From positions 355,444-419,443 of the forward strand of contig BQJE01000001.1 of assembly GCA_021604545.1 (NCBI GenBank): a stretch of DNA of 64,000 bases. Reading direction: 5' to 3'. A model generated the notes under the pieces. The model made no database searches. It was not told the DNA's origin and was given only the letters and a program-made list of their open reading frames with translations. This document shows positions 53,911 to 62,732 of this stretch, piece by piece. This DNA is from Micavibrio sp. (lineage in GTDB: Bacteria > Pseudomonadota > Alphaproteobacteria > Micavibrionales > Micavibrionaceae). The translations under genes and the position numbers were made by a program. Each line of letters begins with the position of its first letter. The first letter of the stretch is position 1.

Positions 53911-54660
53911 ATGATAAAAATTAAAAACCTCCACGCTGCGATTGACGGTAAAGACATTTTGAAAGGCATTGATCTGGAGATCGAGGCCGGGAAAGTGCAT
54001 GCGATTATGGGGCCGAACGGCTCGGGCAAGTCGACGCTGTCTTATGTGCTGGCCGGGCGGGATGGTTATGAAGTGACCAAAGGTTCCATCGAGATGAACG
54101 GGCAGGATTTGCTGGAGCTGGAGCCCGAAGAGCGGGCTGCGGCTGGTGTGTTCCTTGCTTTTCAATATCCGGTGGAAATTCCCGGGGTTAATATGAGCAC
54201 GTTCCTAAAGACCTCTTTGAATGCCATTCGTAAGCAACGTGGAGAAGACGAGTTGGATGCGCTCGGTCTTTTGAAGCTCATAAAATCCAAAACCAAAGAG
54301 CTTGGTATTAATGAGGACATGATGAAGCGCGCCGTCAATGTCGGTTTTTCCGGTGGTGAAAAAAAGCGCAACGAAGTTTTGCAGATGGCTATTCTCGAGC
54401 CAAAATTCTGTGTGCTTGATGAGACAGATTCTGGTCTTGATATTGACGCGCTGAAAATTGTGGCTGATGGCGTGAATGCGCTGCGTTCACCTGAACGCTC
54501 ATTTCTTGTGATTACTCATTATCAACGCTTGCTCGATTATATCGTTCCCGATGTTGTGCATGTGCTTGCGAATGGTCAGATTGTTAAAACCGGTGGACCG
54601 GAATTGGCGAAAGAGCTCGAAGATAAAGGCTACGGTGAGTATGCAGGCGCGGCGGCATGA
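53911..54660 (+). CDS. sufC: SUF ATPase SufC
   Basis: ABC-type ATPase of the SufBC2D complex. Walker A is GPNGSGKSTLSYVLAG, the FQYPVEIPGVN segment is SufC-specific, the signature is SGGEKKRNEVLQMA, and Walker B is VLDETDSGLDIDAL. The length is 249. It overlaps sufD by four bases. Confidence 0.97.
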   Translation: MIKIKNLHAAIDGKDILKGIDLEIEAGKVHAIMGPNGSGKSTLSYVLAGRDGYEVTKGSIEMNGQDLLELEPEERAAAGVFLAFQYPVEIPGVNMSTFLKTSLNAIRKQRGEDELDALGLLKLIKSKTKELGINEDMMKRAVNVGFSGGEKKRNEVLQMAILEPKFCVLDETDSGLDIDALKIVADGVNALRSPERSFLVITHYQRLLDYIVPDVVHVLANGQIVKTGGPELAKELEDKGYGEYAGAAA

Positions 54661-55598
54661 TTATCTCACCTGACAATTTGCCAACACCAAAACAGGAGGA
54701 GTGGAAATACACCAATCTGCCTAAGGCTGTTCCTGACGGCCTGACGCGGGCGCCTGATGAAGCCGAGATTGTTATCCACAGAAACAGTGGAGAAGTCAGT
54801 GGACAGGCTGAGGACATCTTGTTTACAGCTCGGGATAGAATGCTGCACAGCCCTGTTTTGAAAGTCATTTTAGAGGAGGGTGCGGAATTGACCCTTATCG
54901 AGCGTCATGAGGGGCAAGGGGCCTATTGGAAGAACATGTCGGTCGATATCACATTGGGCGTGAATGCAAAGCTCCATCATTACCGGATTATTGAGGACGA
55001 AAGCGTTGTAACGCTCAACACGCAGATCAGTCAGGAAAAGGATTCTTCTTATCACGGTTTTGCAATCATTCAGGATGGTTCGCTTATACGCAATGAAGCG
55101 CATGCCGTGCTGAATGGTGAAAATGCAGAATGTGATTTAAGCGGTTTGAACCTGCTTAAAGGTGAGCAGCATGGCGACACAACGATTGTAATTGAACACA
55201 AGGCGCCGCATTGCAATTCCAGTCAGTTTTTCCGCAGCGTTTTGGACGACGAAGCGCGCGGCGTGTTTCAGGGCAAAGTGCACGTCCATCAGATCGCTCA
55301 GAAAACAGATGGCTATCAGTTATCCAATGCTTTGCTGCTTTCAGAGCGGGCCGAAATGGATACCAAGCCGGAGCTTGAGATTTATGCTGATGATGTGAAG
55401 TGTTCGCATGGCGCGACCTGCGGGCAACTGGATGATGAGCCGCTGTTTTATCTGCGCTCACGGGGGCTGAGTGAGGCAGAAGCTAGAATGCTGATTGTGC
55501 AGGCTTTTGTGAGTGAAGTTGCGGATAAGATTGTGGATGAAAACATGCGCACTTCCATTAAAAACAAGGCGGAAACATGGCTGCAGAGCGTGCTTTAG
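54657..55598 (+). CDS. sufD: SUF scaffold protein SufD
   Basis: Partner of SufB in the SufBC2D complex. At 313 residues it is shorter than typical SufD (~420), since the N-terminal helical part is reduced to EEWKYTNLPKAVPDGLT; the beta-helix core and C-terminal domain (ADDVKCSHGATCGQLDDEPLFYLRSRGL) are intact with the conserved Cys and His. It overlaps the sufS start. Confidence 0.93.
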   Translation: MIISPDNLPTPKQEEWKYTNLPKAVPDGLTRAPDEAEIVIHRNSGEVSGQAEDILFTARDRMLHSPVLKVILEEGAELTLIERHEGQGAYWKNMSVDITLGVNAKLHHYRIIEDESVVTLNTQISQEKDSSYHGFAIIQDGSLIRNEAHAVLNGENAECDLSGLNLLKGEQHGDTTIVIEHKAPHCNSSQFFRSVLDDEARGVFQGKVHVHQIAQKTDGYQLSNALLLSERAEMDTKPELEIYADDVKCSHGATCGQLDDEPLFYLRSRGLSEAEARMLIVQAFVSEVADKIVDENMRTSIKNKAETWLQSVL

Positions 55599-56827
55599 AG
55601 ATGGTAGCCGATATTTTAAAATGCCGCGATGATTTTCCTGTGTTGCAAACAAAGATGCACGGAAAGCCTCTGGCGTTTCTGGACAGTGGTGCGAGTGCGC
55701 AAAAACCGCAAGCTGTAATCGATGTGATGAATAATGTTTATGAAGGTGGTTATTCGAACATTCATCGCGGCCTCTATGAAATTTCACAAAACCTGACGGC
55801 GGACTATGAAGCGGTGCGTAGCAAGGTTGCAGAATTTATCGGCGCGCCGTCGGAAAAGAATATTGTCTTTACTGGCAATGCGACGGAGGGGATTAATCTT
55901 GTGGCGCGAAGCTGGGGTCGGACGTTCCTGCAAAAGGGTGATGAAATTATTCTGACCGAAATGGAGCATCACGCCAATATCGTGCCATGGCAGATGTTGC
56001 GTGATGAAATTGGGGTTGTAATCAAGACCATTCTCTTTGATGAGCGGGGTGCACTGGATCTGGAAGCCTTTGAGCGGCTTCTTACCCACAAGACAAGGCT
56101 TGTATCATTTGTGCATATCTCGAATGCGCTGGGCACGGTTAATCCGGCCAGGAAAATCATAGAGATAGCCAAGGATTTCTATCCTGATATGCGGGTGTTG
56201 GTGGATGGTTCACAAGGCGTTGTCCACAATGCTGTCAACATGGTTGATCTCGATGCTGATTTTTATGTGTTCACGGGGCATAAGCTCTACGGGCCGAGCG
56301 GGATTGGTGTTTTGTATGGCAAGGAAGAGTTGCTGAATGCCATGCCGCCTTATAAAGGTGGCGGCGATATGATTGAACGGGTGAGCTTTGAGGAGACCAC
56401 TTATAAAGACGCGCCGTATAAATTTGAAGCTGGCACTCCGCCGATTGTCGAGGTGATTGGGTTGGGTACAGCGATTGATTATGTGAGCGCTATTGGTATG
56501 GAGAATATCGCGGTGCATGAGGCAGCGTTGTTGGTGTATGGAACAGAAAAATTGCGGGAGATTGATGGTCTCACCATTCATGGTGCAGCGCCTGAAAAGG
56601 CCGGGATTTTATCTTTTACAATCGACGGGACACATCCAAGTGATATCGGTATGATCCTTGATCAGTGCGGTGTTGCTATACGCGCCGGCCATCATTGTTG
56701 TATGCCACTGATGGATAAATTGAATCTAGATGCCACAGTGCGGGCTTCGTTGGGTTTGTATTCCAACAAAAACGATATAGATCAATTGGTGGAAGGTCTG
56801 CATAAGGTGAAGGAGATGTTTAAGTGA
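55577..56827 (+). CDS. sufS: Cysteine desulfurase SufS
   Basis: PLP enzyme that delivers cysteine sulfur to the scaffold. PLP-lysine is Lys236 (FTGHKLYGPSG), the catalytic cysteine is Cys374 in RAGHHCCMPLMD, and FLDSGASAQKPQAVID and MEHHANIVPW are family motifs. Group II desulfurase, 416 residues. The start at 55577 overlaps sufD by 22 bases; ATG 55601, just after the sufD stop, is an alternative. No sufE gene is in the operon, so SufU/SufE must lie elsewhere or be absent. Confidence 0.96.
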   Translation: MAAERALEMVADILKCRDDFPVLQTKMHGKPLAFLDSGASAQKPQAVIDVMNNVYEGGYSNIHRGLYEISQNLTADYEAVRSKVAEFIGAPSEKNIVFTGNATEGINLVARSWGRTFLQKGDEIILTEMEHHANIVPWQMLRDEIGVVIKTILFDERGALDLEAFERLLTHKTRLVSFVHISNALGTVNPARKIIEIAKDFYPDMRVLVDGSQGVVHNAVNMVDLDADFYVFTGHKLYGPSGIGVLYGKEELLNAMPPYKGGGDMIERVSFEETTYKDAPYKFEAGTPPIVEVIGLGTAIDYVSAIGMENIAVHEAALLVYGTEKLREIDGLTIHGAAPEKAGILSFTIDGTHPSDIGMILDQCGVAIRAGHHCCMPLMDKLNLDATVRASLGLYSNKNDIDQLVEGLHKVKEMFK

Positions 56828-57216
56828 CCGAAGCTGTCGTTAATGAAGACGAATATGATGAGCTTGCCGAACCGACGCATGTCGAGGCGCCAGATGATCA
56901 TAAGCTTTGGCCGCTGGTGAAGGCTGCCATAAAGGAAGTTTACGATCCTGAGATTCCGGTGAATGTTTATGAGCTCGGTTTGATCTATAAAGTCGCCTTC
57001 ACAGAGAACAAAGATGGCAAGACAGATGTAGATGTCAAAATGACTCTGACGTCGCCGGGTTGTCCTGTGGCGCAGGAGATGCCGGGCTGGGTGCAGGGCG
57101 CTATTTTTACGGTTGAAGAGGTTGGTGCTGTCGATGTTGAAATTATTTGGGATCCGACATGGGATCCTTCGATGATGGCCGAGACCGCCAAGATGCAACT
57201 CAACATGTTTATGTGA
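56824..57216 (+). CDS. sufT: SufT (DUF59/MIP18 family)
   Basis: Accessory Fe-S maturation factor. After ~30 acidic N-terminal residues the DUF59 domain runs VKAAIKEVYDPEIPVNVYELGLIYKV, followed by MTLTSPGCPVAQEMPGWVQ with the conserved Cys and EIIWDPTWDPSMM. The start is GTG, overlapping the sufS stop by four bases. Confidence 0.92.
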   Translation: MTEAVVNEDEYDELAEPTHVEAPDDHKLWPLVKAAIKEVYDPEIPVNVYELGLIYKVAFTENKDGKTDVDVKMTLTSPGCPVAQEMPGWVQGAIFTVEEVGAVDVEIIWDPTWDPSMMAETAKMQLNMFM

Positions 57217-57223
57217 GGAAAGA

Positions 57224-57589
57224 ATGAGCAGCCCTATTCAAATCACTGAAAAAGCCGCTGACCAGATCAAAGGCCTTCTTGCGAAAGAGGAAGCGGTTAC
57301 AGGTTTGCGTCTGACCGTCAAAACAACGGGTTGTTCCGGCAACAGTTATAAGCTGGAATATATTAAAGAGGATGAGGATGTAAGCGGTGATGAATGCTTT
57401 GAGCATGAAGGTGCAGCGATTTATATTCCAAAAATTTATTCATGGATGTTGTTTGGTACGACTGTAGATTACATTACCGATGAGCTTGGTAATGCTCGTT
57501 TTGATTTTATCAATCCCAACGAAACGGGAAGGTGCGGCTGCGGTGAATCTTTTCAGGTTGAAGAACCTGCAGAAAAAACCGAAAGCTAG
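57224..57589 (+). CDS. sufA: A-type Fe-S carrier SufA
   Basis: HesB/IscA-type protein that carries assembled clusters to apoproteins. Ligand cysteines are Cys37 (TTGCSGNSYKLEY) and Cys104, Cys106 (GRCGCGESF). Length 121. Last suf gene; its TAG shares a CTAG palindrome with the stop of the convergent gene, with no terminator seen between them. Confidence 0.95.
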   Translation: MSSPIQITEKAADQIKGLLAKEEAVTGLRLTVKTTGCSGNSYKLEYIKEDEDVSGDECFEHEGAAIYIPKIYSWMLFGTTVDYITDELGNARFDFINPNETGRCGCGESFQVEEPAEKTES

Positions 57590-57819
57590 CTTTTCCTAAA
57601 ATTATCAGAGATTGCAGCAGATTTAACGCCGGCATGGACGGCTTCCCATGATTGACCGCTTTGGTTTTTGGCGCCCGGAGCCATGACGGTATAAGCCATC
57701 GGCTCGTCTTTAAACGGCAACCAGCGCGACATTTGGTGAGCCCTGGTCATCTTTTTACTGGAGGCGCTGGGGTAATCATAGGTATGACCCGGGCCGCGCC
57801 ATGTCATAAAGGTTCTCAT
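57586..57819 (-). CDS. Small conserved-looking protein, unknown function
   Basis: 77 residues, basic and aromatic (MRTFMTWRGPGHTYDYPSAS near the start), with no TM helix. The start overlaps the stop of the upstream gene (57816-57819, ATGA), which argues for a translated, coupled frame. No family recognised. Confidence 0.6.
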   Translation of the reverse strand: MRTFMTWRGPGHTYDYPSASSKKMTRAHQMSRWLPFKDEPMAYTVMAPGAKNQSGQSWEAVHAGVKSAAISDNFRKS

Positions 57820-58886
57820 CTCATTATTGTACCATCTTTTTCCAGCGCCTTGATATAAACCTCCATGAGGGCATCGCCTTGAAGTCCTTCTTTGTAGGCA
57901 TCGAAAACAATACCAAGGCCCATTCTTTTCAGCGCCATCAACGCACCAGGTGCATTGGCATCTTCAAATTCTGCGACGATTTCACACATTTTGCTAATCA
58001 TATCCAAATTCTTGCCGTAATTGGCTGTGAGATATTCGTCTTTATCGATGCTGGGATGCGGATGAAGATAGCCGCCGGCGATTTGCTGAACATCGCGCAG
58101 GGCATAGGTTAGGACGAGGGCCTGAAAAAATTTAGCATTTTGTTCTGCGGCTGGAATGACAAGATATATAACCAGATCATTGGTGATAACGCCGTGGTAA
58201 TTTGGCGAGCTTAAAACACGAATTTCGACGCTATGTTCGTCTTTTAGTTTGAGAAGATTTTGTCCCGCTTCAGATTCAGAAAGGATGGCAATGCTTTGCT
58301 CAGTAATCTGTTCTTCGTTTGTATGACGGTAAGGAATATCTGTATGAGGTTTTAGTTCATGCAGGAAAGAAGCTTTCACGGGAGTGCTTAAAGTGATAGC
58401 GCCGTTTTGATTGACGACGGCTTTACCCTGAACCGTGTTGTCGTGGTAAACAAGCGGCGTCGAAATTGTGTATTCCTGCGCGGATTCATCAAAAGCCACT
58501 GTGCTTTGTTTTCTGGCTTCTTCCGGATCACCTAGAAAGGCAAGGCTGTGGCCGCGTTCATAGACATAGGAAATGTATAGATCAAGATAATCGAGCGCAT
58601 TGCTAAGGCCGAGGCTTAAGGCGCGTTTGGTGTTCAGGTTGTGAAAGGCCTGATCAGAGCCGTCGAGATAATGATGATCTTCGCCATTGCTGAGGTAGTC
58701 GAGAATCAGATTGGGCAGCATGTATTTGTTGACTATGCGATAGAGCGAATAGCCTTCGTAAAAGGACAAAGGCAAAGTGTATACCTCGCATAAGGATGGC
58801 TCGAAAAGAACCAGATCGTCATCTGAAGCGACAGATTTTATAAATTCAATGGACTGTTCTTGATCCAGCCCTTGCCAGTCTCTCAT
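57816..58886 (-). CDS. Unknown 356-residue protein
   Basis: Soluble, acidic protein starting MRDWQGLDQEQSIEF with no signal peptide or TM helix. It contains a mixed alpha/beta region in which strand-like segments (NGAITLSTPVKASFLH; HSVEIRVLSSPNYHGVITND) alternate with helices. I cannot assign a family. ATG 58886 has AAGG upstream and falls 14 bases after the dusA stop; in-frame starts further upstream would overlap dusA. It is therefore likely cotranscribed with dusA. Confidence 0.7.
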   Translation of the reverse strand: MRDWQGLDQEQSIEFIKSVASDDDLVLFEPSLCEVYTLPLSFYEGYSLYRIVNKYMLPNLILDYLSNGEDHHYLDGSDQAFHNLNTKRALSLGLSNALDYLDLYISYVYERGHSLAFLGDPEEARKQSTVAFDESAQEYTISTPLVYHDNTVQGKAVVNQNGAITLSTPVKASFLHELKPHTDIPYRHTNEEQITEQSIAILSESEAGQNLLKLKDEHSVEIRVLSSPNYHGVITNDLVIYLVIPAAEQNAKFFQALVLTYALRDVQQIAGGYLHPHPSIDKDEYLTANYGKNLDMISKMCEIVAEFEDANAPGALMALKRMGLGIVFDAYKEGLQGDALMEVYIKALEKDGTIMR

Positions 58887-58899
58887 GAAACGGAACCTT

Positions 58900-59916
58900 T
58901 TATGCGGCTTGTTTGATACGGCTTTGGCGCGTTTCCAGCGCCTGTAGAATAATATCTGCTTTTGCGCCTGGTTCATAGGGGAGGGTGCTGAGGGCCTGAC
59001 GCCAGGCACGCCCGCCGGGTTGACCATGAAACAGGCCGATCATATGGCGGGTGATGGATTTAAGCGGCACGTTATAATGTTCCATTTGCTCGGTAATGTA
59101 GGGGGTCATGGCTTCGGCTATTTCTTCGCGGCTCAAGGTGGCTTTGTTGCCAAAGATTTCTTTTTCCACTTCGTTCAGAAAATAAGGATTTTGATAAGCC
59201 TCGCGGCCGATCATGACGCCATCCAGTGTCGATAATTGGGTGCGGATATCTTCAATTGTTTTGAGACCACCATTCACGATTATATTTAAATCAGGGTGTT
59301 TTAATTTGATTTCCTCAACACGGGTATAGCTGAGCTCTGGCACCTGCCTGTTTTCTTTTGGGCTGAGACCTTTGAGCCAGGCTTTGCGGGCGTGAATGAT
59401 AAAAGTGTCGCAGCCTTTGTCAGCTACCTGACTAACAAAATGGTCCAGAAATTCAAAGCTGTCTTGTTCATCAATGCCGATACGGCATTTGACGGTGACG
59501 GGGATGTCTACGGTTTCGGTCATGGCCTCTATGCATGTGGCGACATGGTCGGGTTCTTTCATCAGGCAGGCGCCGAAGGCTCCGCTTTGCACGCGATCAG
59601 AGGGGCAGCCGCAATTAAGGTTAATTTCGTCATAGCCATGGTCTTCGCCCATTTTAGCACAAGTGGCGAGATCTTTGGCATCCGAGCCACCGAGCTGCAG
59701 AGCCACGGGCTGTTCGCTGTCATCGAAGCGCAGGAAACGGTCTTTGTCCCCATGGATCAGCGCGCCGGTCGTTACCATTTCTGTATACAGCCGTGCATGT
59801 GGAGAGATCAGGCGCAGGAAGTACCGGCAATGTCGGTCCGTCCAGTCCATCATCGGGGCCACAGAGATGTGGGGTGTGCGCGCTCCAGAATTGGTATGTA
59901 ACTCTTTGTTATTCAT
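58900..59916 (-). CDS. dusA: tRNA-dihydrouridine synthase A
   Basis: FMN enzyme that reduces uridines in the D-loop. ISVAPMMDWTDRHCRYFLRLI near the start, LNCGCPSDRVQSGAFGACLM with the catalytic Cys, FIIHARKAWLKGLSPKENR and IVNGGLKTIEDI are DusA-specific. The length is 338. The likely start has only a weak RBS. Confidence 0.95.
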   Translation of the reverse strand: MNNKELHTNSGARTPHISVAPMMDWTDRHCRYFLRLISPHARLYTEMVTTGALIHGDKDRFLRFDDSEQPVALQLGGSDAKDLATCAKMGEDHGYDEINLNCGCPSDRVQSGAFGACLMKEPDHVATCIEAMTETVDIPVTVKCRIGIDEQDSFEFLDHFVSQVADKGCDTFIIHARKAWLKGLSPKENRQVPELSYTRVEEIKLKHPDLNIIVNGGLKTIEDIRTQLSTLDGVMIGREAYQNPYFLNEVEKEIFGNKATLSREEIAEAMTPYITEQMEHYNVPLKSITRHMIGLFHGQPGGRAWRQALSTLPYEPGAKADIILQALETRQSRIKQAA

Positions 59917-59954
59917 TGTATTTTCAGTTTCGTCAGTTTGTTCCTCATTATTTA

Positions 59955-60083
59955 GGGAGGGGGGTCCCCCTGGCTCCTTTTTTTGTCAAATCCGGAGAAG
60001 TATACTAGGAAAAAAATCCTTTTATGTCAAGCTTTATATTCTTTTGGCAATTTGCGTCCAAGACGTTATATTACAAGACGTTA
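59955..60083 (+). promoter_or_regulatory. Leader region with hairpin and direct repeats before the SH3 gene
   Basis: A GC-rich hairpin (GGAGGGGGG/CCCCC-TGG-CTCC, about 59955-59977) followed by seven Ts reads as a terminator on the plus strand, although no plus-strand gene lies upstream. Further on, the 10-mer CAAGACGTTA occurs exactly twice (60059-60068, 60074-60083), 15 bases apart, directly before the SH3 gene. This could be a regulator site. Confidence 0.45.
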
Positions 60084-60100
60084 GGGTTTGGGTACAAAAA

Positions 60101-60607
60101 ATGATTATTCGTCTTTTTCTTTTAGTTTTTATATGTTTATCACTTTTTCCTCATGCAGTACAAGCAGAGGAGAAAGATGCTTTTCGCTCTACCAATTATC
60201 CTTTGCCACGCTTTGTATCGCTGGCCTCTGACAAGATTTATGTCCGGGCCGGGCCGGGGTCACAATTTCCAATTAAATGGGAATATCAAAAAAAGGACTT
60301 GCCGGTGGAAATTATCCTTGAATTTGATACATGGCGGAAAATTAAGGATTTCGAAGGCGATGAGGGCTGGGTGCATCAATCTTTGCTTTCGGGCCGCCGT
60401 ACGGCCCTCATTCAGGGCGAGGAACCTGTATCCGTGCGCCGCAAACCGGGAGCGGGAGAGCGGCTGGTGGCTTATATGGAGCCCAATGTCGTGGCGTCCG
60501 TGCAGGTGTGTGAAAAGGACTGGTGTCGGCTCGATGCCGCCGGGTATAAGGGTTGGGTGAGCAGGGCTTCGCTTTGGGGTGTTTATGAGGGGGAAGTGCT
60601 GGAGTGA
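60101..60607 (+). CDS. Exported SH3-domain protein
   Basis: 168 residues. Signal peptide IIRLFLLVFICLSLFPHAVQA, then two bacterial SH3-like domains: ASDKIYVRAGPGSQFPIKWE to GDEGWVHQSLLSGRR, and VSVRRKPGAGERLVAYMEPN to AGYKGWVSRASLWGVYEGE. Such proteins often bind peptidoglycan or act as scaffolds in the periplasm. ATG 60101 is the only start that leaves the signal peptide at the N-terminus. Confidence 0.88.
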   Translation: MIIRLFLLVFICLSLFPHAVQAEEKDAFRSTNYPLPRFVSLASDKIYVRAGPGSQFPIKWEYQKKDLPVEIILEFDTWRKIKDFEGDEGWVHQSLLSGRRTALIQGEEPVSVRRKPGAGERLVAYMEPNVVASVQVCEKDWCRLDAAGYKGWVSRASLWGVYEGEVLE

Positions 60608-60632
60608 GGTGTTGTGGCCTTAAAGTGGTTTA

Positions 60633-60899
60633 TTACAGCGCATTTGAGGGGCTTCCATCATTGGTAAGTACTAGGCCTGCTGTTGCCGCGGCACCTTGGG
60701 CTGGAGATCCAAATACAGCCATACCAAGACTTGTGGTTCCGAGCAGTAATAGTAAGGAAATACCGCAAATAGAGGCTACGGCGCGCCCGTAAGGGCCCTT
60801 CAGGCTCATGCCTTGGATCGTGTCGACTTCCAGGTCACCATCATAACCAGAGCCAGTGTTCGCTGCGTTTTGGTGGTCCTCGTGGGATTCTATAGGCAT
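60633..60899 (-). CDS. Small single-TM protein
   Basis: 88 residues: an acidic N-terminal half (EDHQNAANTGSGYDGDLEVD), then one hydrophobic segment (AVASICGISLLLLLGTTSLGMAVFG) and an Ala/Gly-rich end. ATG 60899 follows AAAGGA. No family recognised. It converges on the SH3 gene. Confidence 0.6.
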   Translation of the reverse strand: MPIESHEDHQNAANTGSGYDGDLEVDTIQGMSLKGPYGRAVASICGISLLLLLGTTSLGMAVFGSPAQGAAATAGLVLTNDGSPSNAL

Positions 60900-60926
60900 T
60901 AAGGGTCCTTTTGCTGTTTCATACAA

Positions 60927-61167
60927 TATTGAGGGTTTAAAAATATCATATTTGCCCGAATTCCGTCAAATTTAACTATGTAAATAAAAGGCGATGGTTA
61001 TCTAACTCACTGTTTTGTATAGAAATACCATGATTCCGGAAAAAATGTATTTGCACAGTTTACGCGAGTCCCGAATTCGATTATTCTTGTTATGTCGTTG
61101 ATTCGGCCCTGTTTCCACAAGCTTATCCACAGCCTCTTGTAGGTAAGTTTTTCAAGAAAAAGACATT
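60927..61167. other. 241-base intergenic region without a gene
   Basis: The region separates the small TM gene (minus) from the 61168 gene (plus). It is AT-rich and contains a perfect DnaA-box 9-mer TTATCCACA (61123-61131) with a near-match TTTCCACAA (61112-61120). A single box is not enough for an origin. It presumably holds the promoters for both flanking genes. Confidence 0.5.
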
Positions 61168-62142
61168 ATGTTTGCACTGACCAACAAGCCTGAAATGGGG
61201 GCCCGTCTTTATGCCGGGTTGATTGAACTGGCCACTGACCCGGAGCGGGGCACGGATGCCATGCAGGTTATTCAGCATATGGCGGGCGTATTAGTCGAAA
61301 CCTACCTGATTTTTGAAGAGCCTGATGAAACCATGCAGGCCAGTTTGGCTAGGCTTTCAAGGATGCTGGACTGTGAGCCATCAGCCGGACCGCTGGCCGC
61401 CAGAGCCTTGCCGCCAGCCCATATTATGGATTTTGAGACGGAGCGGGGGCGCCATGCGGCGCGGGGCTTTTTTGAAGAATGGCTTGATTGCGAGTTTGAA
61501 TTCCATGATCTAATCCTTGTTATTGTTCATAATATTATTGTGAGCTGGGAAGAGGATGGGCAGCCGCGTTCTGAATCCTTACGGCTTTTGATGGAATGTG
61601 CCACGCGTTGTATGAGCTATGAGATCGCGGCGCAGGAATTATGCGATATTGTGATTGAGAAAAAGGTGGCTCAGGAGAGCTGGTGCCTGGGCGATTGTGT
61701 GGCAAGCTTAAGCGGTGTGGCCGGGCGGCGTTTGGCGACATCTTTGAGTAGTAATAGCTGCATGTTTTTTATGGGAGCTGATATTCCCGAGAATCTTGAC
61801 CATGTTGCTTATGTTATGACGCAGGAGGCTATTCGTTTGGGCGTTCCGGCGGGCAGTGACTGGCGCTTTGGCCTGCCGGCCAATGATATTCCTATCAATG
61901 CGCCCGTGAGCCTTACAAACGCGATGGAGCCGTATTGCACAAGTTTTTTCCAGGCTATTCGTCTGGATAATCCGTATGAGCAGGCCGTGGCCTGCGCCAA
62001 AGCGGCTGGCCGAATGGTTGCTGTGGCTGCCGGTGGAGCGCTTCCCGAGTTGGAGCCAGCTATCGCGAAACCCCTGGCCATGGCGGCCATGACAGAAACC
62101 TATAAATTTATCTGTTTGGAACAAGAGGCTCTATCCGTTTAA
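61168..62142 (+). CDS. Unknown 324-residue helical protein
   Basis: Soluble, Ala- and Met-rich, largely helical, with no signal peptide or TM. A Cys-containing stretch (ESWCLGDCVASLSGVAGRRL) and a late NPYEQAVACAKAAGRMVAVA segment stand out, but no catalytic pattern is evident. It is divergent from the small TM gene and 43 bases ahead of fabA in the same direction. No family recognised. Confidence 0.7.
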   Translation: MFALTNKPEMGARLYAGLIELATDPERGTDAMQVIQHMAGVLVETYLIFEEPDETMQASLARLSRMLDCEPSAGPLAARALPPAHIMDFETERGRHAARGFFEEWLDCEFEFHDLILVIVHNIIVSWEEDGQPRSESLRLLMECATRCMSYEIAAQELCDIVIEKKVAQESWCLGDCVASLSGVAGRRLATSLSSNSCMFFMGADIPENLDHVAYVMTQEAIRLGVPAGSDWRFGLPANDIPINAPVSLTNAMEPYCTSFFQAIRLDNPYEQAVACAKAAGRMVAVAAGGALPELEPAIAKPLAMAAMTETYKFICLEQEALSV

Positions 62143-62185
62143 GCCCTTGAACGCCCTTTCATAACCTCGTATAAATCACTCTGTA

Positions 62186-62728
62186 ATGTCCACAGCAGTG
62201 AAGAAAACGATGACTTTCGAACCTCAATCCAGCTATTCCTACGATGAAATCATTCAATGTGGAGAGGGCAAATTATTTGGCCCCGGCAACGCACAATTAC
62301 CATTGCCGCCTATGTTGATGTTCGACCGGATCACGAATGTATCCGCCGATGGCGGCGAACATGGCAAAGGCGTGATTGAGGCGGAATTCGATATTAAGCC
62401 GGATATCTGGTTTTTTGATTGTCATTTTAAGGGTGATCCGGTGATGCCGGGTTGTCTGGGGCTGGACGCGCTGTGGCAGCTCACAGGGTTTTTCCTCGGC
62501 TGGACGGGTGCGCCGGGTTCTGGCCGTGCGCTGGGCCTGGGAGAGTTGAAATTAACCGGGCAAGTTCTACCTGAAACAAAGCTGGTGAAATATGTTGTCG
62601 ATATCAAACGCCTGATTAACCGCAAGCTGGTTTTGGGCGTTGGTGATGGCAAAATGTTCGCCGATGGTGAACTGATCTATGAGGCCAAAGATATGAAGGT
62701 TGGCCTGTTCGATAATTCTAAAGGATAA
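62186..62728 (+). CDS. fabA: 3-hydroxydecanoyl-ACP dehydratase/isomerase FabA
   Basis: Introduces the double bond in anaerobic unsaturated fatty-acid synthesis. Catalytic His80 and Asp94 ([23 protein letters not shown]) are conserved, corresponding to His70 and Asp84 of E. coli. The length is 180. It is followed by fabB and fabI, the common alphaproteobacterial order. Confidence 0.97.
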   Translation: MSTAVKKTMTFEPQSSYSYDEIIQCGEGKLFGPGNAQLPLPPMLMFDRITNVSADGGEHGKGVIEAEFDIKPDIWFFDCHFKGDPVMPGCLGLDALWQLTGFFLGWTGAPGSGRALGLGELKLTGQVLPETKLVKYVVDIKRLINRKLVLGVGDGKMFADGELIYEAKDMKVGLFDNSKG

Positions 62729-62732
62729 ATGT

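Noticed and set aside
59663-60607. Long upstream extension of the SH3 protein
   Set aside because: The upstream part is antisense to dusA and would bury the signal peptide; ATG 60101 is the sensible start.
61112-61131. Possible replication origin at a TTATCCACA DnaA box
   Set aside because: Only one perfect and one weak box lie in 241 bases; another TTATCCACA occurs inside ruvX (near 37803), so chance is likely. No AT-rich unwinding element or origin-linked gene such as dnaA, hemE or parAB is here.
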